Of a DNA stretch of 64,000 bases, positions 8,362 to 19,500 are shown in pieces. Numbering within the stretch: the first letter of the stretch is position 1; every line of letters starts with the position of its first letter. Under the pieces are notes generated by a model. The model searched no databases. It was not told the origin of the DNA and saw nothing but the letters and a program-made list of their open reading frames with translations. Source of the stretch: Vibrio penaeicida (GTDB taxonomy: Bacteria > Pseudomonadota > Gammaproteobacteria > Enterobacterales > Vibrionaceae); the NCBI RefSeq assembly GCF_019977755.1, contig NZ_AP025145.1:992001-1056000 (forward strand), written 5' to 3'. The position numbers were made by a program, and so were the translations under genes.

Positions 8362-9639
8362 GTAGAACTGCTTTTTACAAGAGAGCTGACTTTAAAAGAA
8401 TATAGATTCCACCAACGAAAGTCATGATAGGCACACCTTCATGGAATACAAAAAAATTTTGATACGGTTCCAATTGTCATATCACGACAAAATCAAATAG
8501 CCATTCGGCTTAAACGATTCCTATATCGCACACAAGTTTTACGATTGTGAATTTTGAATCATCAACTAGAACAACCTCGCTTTATAACATACGTACTGAA
8601 GTACTCAGAACCCTACAACTAGATAGCTATTGAGTGTAAGCACAACAACTTTATGTTGCCTGAGTGTAAATTTTTTAAGAAAAAATAGTCTGTTAAAAAG
8701 TCTAATTTCCCGACAAAACCAGATAGAAATCATAATTAAATAGAGTGGTTAAATATTCTGGATGAATGTCACGATAATTTGCAATAACCCTATATTTTAA
8801 AATATTATAAAACAAAATCAGTTGTTTTTTAGAATCAACCTCACGAATAAAATAACATTTATTTATGGGTTCTTTCCCCATTTTCTTAATTCTCATACTT
8901 GAATCACGACTTGTTAATACTATTATAAACAATAAGATAGCATGTAAATGAATGATGCATGTTTGAGACTCTCACATATGACACAAATCACGTAAACAAA
9001 ATTATTTTCACGATCTTAGTTGTAAGAGAAATTACATGATTTAGTATGAGAAACTCTTCCGTCATGGATTTCAGTGAAACTTGTATCATCAACGCTTTGT
9101 GAAATTGAATTGTAATTTTTTCTTATTTGTTTGGTAAAAATATTCATTTATATTTGCTTTGTTTAAATATTTTTAAATGCTAATGAATGGATAAAGGCAG
9201 CTTTATAAGGCTCATGAATTTAAAATTTATGTGTTTGTCTTATATACCATTAATTTTGATGTCTTTTTAAAGTTACATAGAATGAAAACTTGGTCAAACT
9301 TATGGAAACTCATAAAATACAATGGCTTAATCCAGTTTTAATTGGCGGGGTGATAGTGGGCTGTTGATGTTTACGCTGTTCTTTCTGTATTTTTACTGAT
9401 TATTGAAAATAAATAATAAAAATTCTAGTGAATGATATGAAATATTTGCTCACCGTCTAACGATGGTAGGGTTACTTTTTGTATTTGTTTGAAAATGACC
9501 ATTAATTATTGGCGTCTCATCTATTGTGGCGCTTCTTGTTATTCATGGCTTTCTGCTTAGCTTAATAAGTGGCTCGCTCTGTTTCTTCGTATTCAGAGAG
9601 TAGCTGCGTGCATTTTATATTATCGTCGGGGGACTAAAT
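8362..9639. other. AT-rich gene-poor stretch before the NRPS unit
   Basis: Nearly 1.3 kb without a convincing intact gene. A 64- to 76-residue minus-strand frame at 8702-8932 lacks a good start signal. Between 9302 and 9603 there are short hydrophobic frames interrupted by stops, listed separately. The NRPS-unit promoter must lie in the right-hand part; the gene at 9640 has a strong GGGGGA ribosome site. Confidence 0.6.
9302..9603 (+). pseudogene. Possible decayed small membrane-protein gene
   Basis: An ATG at 9302 begins METHKIQWLNPVLIGGVIVG, a plausible first membrane segment, and stops after 21 codons. In other frames nearby come LLMFTLFFLYFY, then MVGLLFVFV from 9463, two stops, and PLIIGVSSIVALLVIHGFLL from 9499 to a stop at 9601. 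The hydrophobic character runs through the whole stretch but is broken by stops and frame changes. This looks like a disrupted two- or three-segment membrane protein; chance AT-rich sequence is the alternative. Confidence 0.3.
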
Positions 9640-10512
9640 ATGTTGGAATTTGAAATATCGGACATCAAAGAAGAGCATTACAAACTGCTTGCGGATTTTT
9701 ATGGTCGAGATCTTGGAGGAGAGGCGTTTTTTAAGTGGAAGCACTTCTTAGACCCCAATTACCAAAAGGAACGTAACCGAAAAGGGATCTATTATAAATC
9801 TTTATCGAGTTGCTTGGGCATATTTATGTCTAAGGTTTACGAATATCAATTTAATGAACGCCATTTCGTAATTAACCTAATGGGTGACTTAGGCATATCT
9901 AAATCCGTGAAATCCTCACGTGTGCTAATCGATTTTTTCCAACATGCTCATTTAGACGGTGTGGATTTAGAAATCTGCTATTCCGATGATCGAAAAATCA
10001 AAACCTATAAAAAGATCTTCGAAAAATATTTCACAGATTCAACGCAAGTAATTCCATTCGTCGAATTGGTGTTAACTAGTAGTCATATTGAGAGCTATCA
10101 GTTCTTCGACCCCTATGACATTTCTACATATTCTCTTAGCAACAACTTAGGTAGAGAGAAAAACCGACAAGCCATTGAATATACGAAACTTCACCCTCTT
10201 TACGATGACATTCATTACGTGGAAAAAGACGGCATGTACGCCATTATTGGCGTAAACGATGAGTGCGCTGAAATTTTGGACATGTCTGGCACGAGCGACC
10301 GACATTTTGAATGGTCGATTAACGTTGCGATGAACTTTCACAGCCGTTGCAAAATACTCACACCCAAGCCGCGAATTTCTAAGGTTATTGAGATTACGAA
10401 AAGTGACGTGAAATCAAAAAAACCTATCAATATGCTGATTGGTTTTCACAACACCACCATTCCAACTTTCGACCCTGAAAATACATGGGTTTGCAGAATC
10501 GACAGACGATAA
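9640..10512 (+). CDS. Unknown 290-aa protein encoded with the NRPS; possibly GNAT-fold
   Basis: A 290-residue cytoplasmic-looking protein (no signal peptide or membrane segment) ending 11 nt before the NRPS start, so almost surely co-transcribed and functionally linked. I do not recognise it with certainty. The first 150 residues have the strand-helix order of acetyltransferase-like (GNAT) proteins: an N-terminal strand, a helix with GEAFFKWKHF, strands around GIFMSKVYEY and FVINLMGDLGI, then a helix where the acyl-CoA loop would be. However, that loop (SKSVKSSRVLI) lacks the usual glycine pattern, so binding of CoA is doubtful. A role in acylating or otherwise modifying the peptide, or supplying its starter group, is inference. 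The ATG follows GGGGGACTAAAT, a strong ribosome site. Confidence 0.75.
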   Translation: MLEFEISDIKEEHYKLLADFYGRDLGGEAFFKWKHFLDPNYQKERNRKGIYYKSLSSCLGIFMSKVYEYQFNERHFVINLMGDLGISKSVKSSRVLIDFFQHAHLDGVDLEICYSDDRKIKTYKKIFEKYFTDSTQVIPFVELVLTSSHIESYQFFDPYDISTYSLSNNLGREKNRQAIEYTKLHPLYDDIHYVEKDGMYAIIGVNDECAEILDMSGTSDRHFEWSINVAMNFHSRCKILTPKPRISKVIEITKSDVKSKKPINMLIGFHNTTIPTFDPENTWVCRIDRR

Positions 10513-10523
10513 GAGACAAAAAA
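10485..10523 (+). promoter_or_regulatory. Coupling zone between 290-aa gene and NRPS start
   Basis: The 11 bases between stop 10512 and ATG 10524 carry AAGAGACAAAAAA, a modest ribosome site. The short spacing suggests the NRPS is translated by ribosomes arriving from the preceding gene. Confidence 0.5.
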
Positions 10524-13500
10524 ATGAAAAAAATTACCGCATCTCCATACTCTTATTTGTTCTGGAACGAATACAAACTTAATCCGGATAGCTATGACTA
10601 CAACATGGTATATGGTCAGCGAATTTCAGGTGATCTCAACATTAACCAGTTAGAGACTGCTTGTACCAAATTGTTTGAAGACCATGTGTTATTCGGAAGA
10701 CACATCAGTGAAGAAGATGGTGCTTTGTACTGGGTTAAGAATACAACGATACCAAGCTTTCAACATTTCGAAGGGCGGAATGGTTATTCGCAATTTATCC
10801 AAGAGCCAATCCGATTAGACAAGGGACCGTTGTATCGCGTTGGGCTTTTCAAAATCGATGAAAATACGCACGACTTTGTTATCGTCATAAGCCACCTTCT
10901 TTTAGGTGGAGCCTCATTAGAAGAGTTTGGAAACGTCATCAGCCAATACTATATAGGCGATTATAGCCATGTATGGTTATCTGAGTCGGAGATTCACCAT
11001 GCGAATGTTGCCATGCAGGACAGTGTGGATGAACTCATTGCTGAAGGGGGAGAAGATTACTGGAAAGAGAGGGTACGCAACCTTGACTTGAGCAGTGCGA
11101 TTCCATTTGAGTGCGCACAAGAGGTTGAGGTCGATGTACAGGCTGTTAACTTTACACTTGCGAAAACAGAGTGGGACTCCTTAAAACAGCGGTCTTCACT
11201 TCGCCGTGTTTCTCCTTTCTTCGTTTTTTCGCAGGTTTGGGGTTCGTTGATCGCTATATGCAGTGGCGTTGAGAGCTTTGGTTTAGGGTATCCCGTTGCC
11301 ATAAAAGAAGGGCGATCGATATCACTTGGATCCAATGTGAACTCCGCGGTTTTGCCGATAGACATTAGCCAAGAACGCTCGTTTAAAGAACTTTACAATG
11401 AAAACGTCGCTTCCTTCGGGAAAACCTACCAAAAAGGCAAACGTCGATACAATGAATTGCCGACGCTTGCCCTTGCCAAAGCGAGTGGTATCCGAAATGT
11501 AGACATCGCAATCTCACAAGCCGTAAGACGAGATATAGGGCTATCCATTGAACATTGCGAAGTGCAGGAAATGGAGGATGTGCACGCGGATATTGGTTCT
11601 GCCAAAATGATTGTGGAGTATATGGAGAGTGAAACGCACTTTGACTTCGCGATTCGATTCCGCAGTTCTCTTATTGACCCTGCACGTGCGCAATCCATCC
11701 CCGCTTACTTTACGGCATTACTCGAACAAGCCATGTTGAATCCTGAAGCGCCATTAAACTCACTAGTGCTGTCTCCAAAAAAAGAAATTCAACGGCTGAA
11801 CCAGTTCGGTTCAACTCACGACGAGACCTCAGCCGAGTTATCTTCAATCAGCCAACGTTTTGAACAGATGGTGGAAAGCCATCCAAATAATGTCGCACTC
11901 AAAAATCATGATATTTCTTTAACGTATAAAGAAGTGAATGAACGCGCGAATCAGTTAGCTTCAGAGATCAGGTCGCTGTATTTTTCTAGCCATGGCAAGG
12001 CTGTTGAACCGGATAGTAAGATTGCTATTTTTAAAGAAAAATCGGTTCAATTCCTCATTGATGCCATTGCAATTCTTAAGGCGGGAGCTGCCTACGTTCC
12101 TATGGCGGTTGGCTATCCGTCGGAGCGAATTCAGTACATTCTTCAAGATACGCATGCAAGTATGGTCTTGACCGACAGCGAGTCACTGGTTGCACTCAGC
12201 GAAGCGTGTCAGAACCTAGAAGTTTCGCCTTATTTACTTGCTACAGATAACACAGAACTGGGCAATTCACGCAGCAAAGCGAATTTGAAACCTGTCGCAG
12301 GAGCACGCGATCTGGGCGCCATCATCTATACGTCTGGTACCACCGGAAACCCTAAAGGGGTGATGGTAGAGCAACATTCGATAACTTCGTTGGTGGCGCA
12401 GCCGAGTATTGTAGAAATTGAAGCAACGGATGTGTTCATTTTTTTATCTAGCCCAGTATTTGACGTTTCAAGCTTTGAAATATGGGGAGCGTTGTTGAAC
12501 GGGGCGACATTGGTTGTTCCGGGCAATACAAGAGAAATGGCCAGTGACGTTGCAGGTTTTAAAGCCATGTTGCAGCAATACAACGTCAACATGATAGCCA
12601 CAACGACAGCTTTGTTTGATCACCTTTATGTCTCCGATAATGACGTATTTAACTCTCTAAAATTCCTTATGATTGGGGGAGAGGCCCTAACGCCATCTCT
12701 CATGAATCAAATAGCCAATCAAGCGTCTCGACCAGACATTATTGTGAATGGTTACGGTCCGACAGAAGCAACGACGGTGTCTACCGCCTATCGCATTCAG
12801 CGTAATGAAACACACAATACACTGCCAATTGGCCGAGCGATACTCAATCGAAAATTGTATGTATTGAACAAGCAACGCACGTTAGTGCCTGAAGGTGTGG
12901 TTGGGGAGCTATACATTGGCGGTGCGGGTCTGGCTCGTGGTTACTTAAATCGAGATGACTTAACGCAGTCTAGTTTTGTAGAAAACCCATATGCTACCGC
13001 AGAAGACATAGAGCTTGGTTTTGACAAGATGTACAAAACGGGTGACTTAGTGCGTTGGCTACCATGCGGAAATCTTGAATACTTCGGTCGTAACGACAGC
13101 CAAGTGAAAATTCGAGGATTTAGAATCGAATTGGGTGAAATTGAAGCTGCCATTGCTGACATTGAAGGTATTGCTCAAGCGGCGGTAGTAGACAGGGAAA
13201 ATGAAGGCATAAAAGTACTCGCTGCGTACTATACATTTAAAGAAGCTACGTTTGAAGAAGCCAAGTTTGAAGAAGCTGAGTTTGAAGGAACAGCCGTAGA
13301 CACTGAAACCATTCGGGAAACATTAGAAGCCAAGTTGCCTGAGTATATGGTGCCGTCGAGCTTTACCTCGCTCGATAGCTTACCCATCACGATGAATGGA
13401 AAGCTGGATAAATCGGCATTACCTGAACCCGCTATTGATTCGTCGGATTTGTATGTTGCTCCTAGTAATCAAATCGAGCGCGACCTTTGCGATATATGGA

Positions 13501-16500
13501 AGAAAACACTCGCGGTCGAGTCTGTGGGTGTAACCGACAATTTCTTCCGCATTGGCGGCGAATCGATACTGGCTATCTTGGTCACAACGGAGCTAAGAAA
13601 AATAGGTTATACGTTGGATGTAAAAGATATCATCAGCCAGCCAACCATTGCGCAGCTTGCCAAGAGAATCAAAAACAATAACGAATTGATGCAAGATAGA
13701 GGAGCATCACTGCAACCGTTCAGTGAGCAAGGCAGCCTAAAAGGGCGCTTATCACTCAATGCCATCCAGAAGTGGTTTTTCAACCAATCTTTCACCAACC
13801 AAAACCACTGGAACCAAGCGTTTACCTTCTCGATACCAAACGACTTAGGTGTTGAAAAACTCAATGATGTTTTGACAAAGGTGGCAAAGCATCACGACAT
13901 ATTGCGTGCGCGCTTTAGTTTGGAAGATGGGGAAGTCATTCAAACCTATGAATCACACATGGCTGCCCCTAATATTCAAGTGTTAGAAATAGGGGAAGAT
14001 TACGTCAAAGATCAAATTGCGTTAACCCAGTTTCAATCAAATTTTGATGTGTTTGAAGGACCACTTTGGAACGTCGCGTTATTGAAAAACGCACCGGCGA
14101 GGACGAGCCATGTATTCTTCGCATTTCACCACCTAATCATGGATGCGGTTTCATGGCGTATTCTAGTGAATGACATAAAGCATCTCACTGAAGGCGGTGA
14201 GTTTACTCAGAAAGGCACCAGTTACCGCCAATGGTCTCAACTGCTTCTCGACTACGCACAAGCGCACCCGAACGAAAAAGAGTATTGGCGTTCGACTTTA
14301 GAAAATGTTGAGCGTTTGCCTGTAGCGAAAATAGAATCGACTCAATCAACGCTTTCTTTGGATAGCACGTTAACTTCCAAGCTCTTGCGCAGCTCGAACC
14401 ACGGCTACCATACGGAAATTAATGACCTGTTACTCAGTGCGTTGGCAATCGCCTTAAAAATGGTGACCGGTTCGTCAACACAACATGTACTGCTGGAAGG
14501 GCATGGTCGAGAAGCGATTAATGAACGAGCCGATGTCACACAAACAGTAGGTTGGTTTACCAGTATCAGCCCGATAGCATTGAGTACCGGAACTGGCATT
14601 GAAGACACCGTTATTTCAGTCAAAGAAACCGTGCGAAGCATTCCGAATAAAGGTGCGGTATTTGGTACTTTCTATCATTCCCCCGATTTTGGCGACTACG
14701 CACTGCCAAATGTCAGTTTCAACTACCTTGGGCAGCTGAGTACAAAAGGGGAAGATGAGTATTGGGCAATTCGCCCAGAGAACGTCGGACAAACTATTGG
14801 TGAAGGAAACCACGATAAAACTGCGCTGGCACTCAATTGTGTTGTAACGAACGACGAACTTGTTATCTATATCGACTCGCGTCTTAACTCTGAATCCACA
14901 TTTGCTTTTGAAAAAGCGCTAAAAGATTCGCTGATAAACGTTATTGATCATACAGATATGCTGGGGAATAAAGGCGGAATTAAAACGCCAAGTGACTACG
15001 CAGTACCGTCGCTTTCGATTAGTCGACTAAGGCGATTACAAAACCGCTTTGCCGATATTGAGGCTATTCACCCAGCAACGCATTTGCAGCGCGGCTTGGT
15101 ATTCCACAGCCTTAATCACCCAAACGACGATGCCTACCGAGTTCAATTACTACTGGATTATGCGTGTGCGCTTGACATAAAAACGTATGTTAAAGCTTGG
15201 ACGTTAGCAGCAGAGACGTTTCCTATTCTTCGAACCAGCTTCGATTGGGAAGACGGTGAAATCATCCAAATTGTTCACCGCAATGCGAAGTTAACCGAAG
15301 AGGATTTCGAGTGCGTTGACTTAACCTCACTTTCGCCAGATCAGCAAGAAATTGAAATTGGTAACATTCAGCGTTTGGATCGAAACAAAGCGTTTGATTT
15401 GTCCCAGCCAAAACTGATTCGATTTGTCGTTATTAAACTCGCAGAACAGCGTTATACCTTGTTGAAAACAGAGCACCACTCCATTTGTGATGGCTGGAGT
15501 ATCCCACTCCTGTTAGGCGCAGTGCATGAGTATTATGATGCGAGTGAGAACGGGGGCGAGATACGAGTAAACCCAGAGAACACTTACCTCGACGCGCAAG
15601 CATTCTTGTCTAGCCAGCAAAAAGAAACAGATGCGTTTTGGCAAGACAAGAAGGCGTTATTTGAACAAGCGAACGACGTAAGTGTCATGTTTGATAAAAA
15701 AGTGCCATTGACTGATATTGATGAAATACCCAACCCATCAGAATCGTCACTACGCATTGATGGAGACGCATACCACGAGTTGAAAAGACAATGTGTGTCT
15801 TCGGGTGTTACTGCAAACGTGGCGCTTCAGTTTGCGTGGCATAAATTGATTCAAGTTTTCACTCAAGATGAACAAACCAACGTCGGCACCATCGTTTCAG
15901 GACGAGCCATTCCGGTCGAAGGAATAGAAAAGAGTGTTGGCTTATACATCAATACCTTGCCACTTACCGTCAATTGGTGTGAGGAACAATCGGTTCAGCA
16001 AGTGCTAAATGGTATCCAAGAATCTATCTCGGAGCTGAACAGTCACAGTAATATCGCATTGTCGGATCTGCAATCCGATGGCGAGCGTTTGTTCCACAGC
16101 ATTATGGTATTTGAAAACTACCCAATGCCGGAGAAGGTAACGGAGGGCATTGGCGCTCATATCGAATTCCGTTCTTCTGTCGAAAAACTGGATTACCCGC
16201 TTGTACTGATGGCGTATGAACACGATGAATCGATGAGCCTTGTTCTTAAGTACGGTCAGGAATGGTTAGGTGAAGTGTCTTCCCAGCGGCTGCTTAACTT
16301 ACTGGTTAGCATACTCAATTCATCGCTGGGCGATACCACGTTGCTACAGAAAAATATCGTAGCTGAGCCCACATACCAAGTGAGCCGCTGCAGCCAAAGC
16401 CAACGATCCACTCATACTCTACAGCATTGGTTTGAGCATCATGCCAATCAGACACCAAACGCTATTGCGCTAGAGTCCGAACAGCAGCAGCTCACGTATG

Positions 16501-19500
16501 AGCAAGTAAATAGTAAAGCCAATGCGCTGGCGCACTACATTCAAAATTGGCACCGAGAAGCGTACCAAACCGACTTGGAACCGGATACTTGCATCGCCCT
16601 GTATCAAGATAAATCCATCGATCTAGTGATCAGTATGCTGGCGATACTCAAGGCGGGTGGCGCTTATGTACCAGTATCCACCACCTACCCAGTAGAGAGG
16701 GCTTCATTTATCCTCGCGGATACAGGTGTTAGCTTGGTGCTGGCAGACAGGCAATCTTTAGTTGATAGTGAAGCGCTTCAAGCAAGGCACACAAATGCAA
16801 GCTGGGTTGCTGTCGATGACTTGGATCTAAGCGCGCACCTGAATTCGAGCAGTAATGTGATATGTCAATCCAGTAGTGACAGCTTAGGCGCGATCATCTA
16901 TACCTCCGGAACCACGGGTAACCCCAAAGGCGTCATGATTGAGCAACATTCCATGGTCGATCTTGTTGTTCACGCGAACTACATCGACATTGATAGCCGC
17001 GACACCTTCCTGTTCCTGTCCAGCCCAGTGTTTGATGCGGCGACGCTAGAAATTTGGGGCGCGTTACTAAACGGTGGCAAACTCATCATTCCTGCCGACA
17101 CCAAAGAGCTGGCAAGTAACATTGAACGTTTTAGGAGTGTAATAGAAGACGTATCCATTCTGTGGGTGACACGCAGCCTGTTTGATTACCTCTATATTGC
17201 TGACAAAACCCTTTTTGCTAACTTGAAGTACTTACTCGTTGGTGGCGAAGCGTTAACACCAGAAATTATGAAGGAGTTAGCGGAATCTCCACACAAGCCC
17301 GATCATATTCTTAATGGTTACGGTCCGACGGAATGCACAACATTTACGACGACCTATGAAATAGAATCCGGTCTTACAGACAAAACCATACCCATTGGTG
17401 CGGCTGTGCCTCATCGTGAGTTGCATGTGTTGGATTCGCAACTACAGCCACTCCCTCAAGGTGCCATTGGTGAACTGTATATTGGAGGCAGTGGGTTAGC
17501 TCGTGGCTATTTAAATCGACCGGACTTAACGGAGAAGGCATTCCTATCGAGCCCATTTACACAAAATAGCGAGATGGATAATCAAGAGAGTAGGCTATAC
17601 AAAACAGGCGATCTCGTACGTTGGCTACCATGTGGAAATTTAGAGTACCTCGGTCGTAATGATTGCCAAGTTAAAATACGGGGTTTCCGAATTGAACTGG
17701 GTGAAATCGAAAGTAGGTTAAACCAGGTTTCAGGGGTTAAACAGGCTGTCGTGATTGATATCGAAGAAGATGGTAATAAGTCTCTGGCCGCCTATATCGT
17801 ACCGACAAACGAGACTTGCCAAATTGAAGAAGTACGCCAGACGTTAGAAAACCAACTTCCGGATTACATGGTGCCATCCAGCTTTACGGTGCTAGAGAGC
17901 ATTCCTCTAACGGTGAACGGGAAACTCGATAAACGAGCGCTACCAGAACCCACCATGATAGACGATGACAATTACGTAGCGCCGAGAACACAGATAGAAA
18001 GAGATCTTTGTGCTGTTTGGATGCAGGTATTGGAGCTCAAAAAGATAGGTGTTAGGGATAATTTCTTCCGAATTGGTGGCGATTCCATCCAGAGTATTCT
18101 TGTGACAACGGAACTCAGAAAGCTTGGATATGTGTGTACCACTCGCGCCATTTTTGAGAACAAGACCATCGAATTGCTGGCTAAGTACATTGCCGAAAAT
18201 GACACACAAAATGACATTGTGTCGGAGCAGGGTAACCTTGCTGGCGAGTTCGATTTATTGCCCATTCAGCAATGGTTTGATGAACTGAAATTGGCAAATT
18301 CTAATCACTTTAATCAGTCTTTTCTGATTCAAGTCCCCAACTTAGACGAAAGCCGCTTGAATGTCGCAATTCAAAAGTTGGTGGATCAGCACGATGCGCT
18401 GAGATTACGTTTTACACGCCAAAATAGCCGTGTTGTCGCGCAAGAATATATTGATAACGTTCATGTGCCAGCGGTGTTGTGTTGCGATTTAAGGGATACT
18501 CAAAACCAAATCCATAACTTAATGACACAATGGCAGAGCGACTTCGATATCGAAAACGGACCGCTTTGGAAGTTTGTGTACTTGGACGGTGGTGATAGCA
18601 AGAGTCGTGAAAGCAAGGGGGATGAGAGCACAGGGTCGATGATTTACTGTGCGTTCCATCACTTGGTCATGGATTCTGTGTCTTGGCGTATCATCGTCGA
18701 TGACTTAGAAAGGTTCTATGAAGGTGAGCAACCACAAGAAAAAGGCACAAGTTATCGCCAATGGGTGTTAGCGGTTAAGGACTACGCGAAACATCATTCA
18801 AGTGAGCAAGAATATTGGCTCGATCAAACGAAAGATCAGCCCGATTATCAGGAGCACCCAGACGTAACGCCGGAAACGACGGTGGCAAAGGTAACGCTGG
18901 ATCCTGTCAGAACATCGAAATTACTGGCCGAGGCGAACCACGTTTACAAAACGGAAATCAATGATTTGCTCTTAACGGCTTTAGGCATGAGCCTTAAGGG
19001 ATGGCATGGTAATGACGATTCATACATAACGCTGGAAGGACACGGTCGAGAAAACATTGGAGAACAATACGACATTAACCAAACTGTCGGTTGGTTCACG
19101 ACGGCGTTCCCAGTCAAAATCCTCAGCGAAAACAGCCTTGCTGCGAGTATTCGAACAAACAAAGAAACCTTGCGCCAAATTCCGCAAAAAGGGTTGGGTT
19201 ATGGCGCGTTGAGAAGTTTCTTACCCTCGAAAACAAATCGCCTAAAACAGCAGGTGTTGCCAAAGGTGAGCTTTAATTACCTCGGTCAATTTAGCGCGAG
19301 CCAAGAAGCGAATTCGTGGACATTGGCAAACCAATATTCTGGCGAGGAAATAGCCGCTACGAATAAGAGTGACAATGTTCTTACTGTGGCAGGTCGGGTT
19401 CAAGATAACCAATTGCACATGGACGTGTTAGGCAGCTTCAAACAAGAAAAAGTGGCTAAAATTGCCCACGATTTTATTGAAAGCCTAGAAGCCATCATTG

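Noticed and set aside
8702..8932. Minus-strand 76-codon frame in AT-rich stretch
   Set aside because: It starts with TTG and has no ribosome site; the inner ATG at 8896 has only a weak one. AT-rich sequence easily gives such frames.
10485..10524. Upstream TTG start for the NRPS
   Set aside because: It overlaps the previous gene and lacks a ribosome site; the ATG at 10524 starts a normal C domain.
12326..19276. Many 60-100 codon frames on the minus strand of the NRPS gene
   Set aside because: They are shadows of the NRPS reading frame without start signals or protein-like character.
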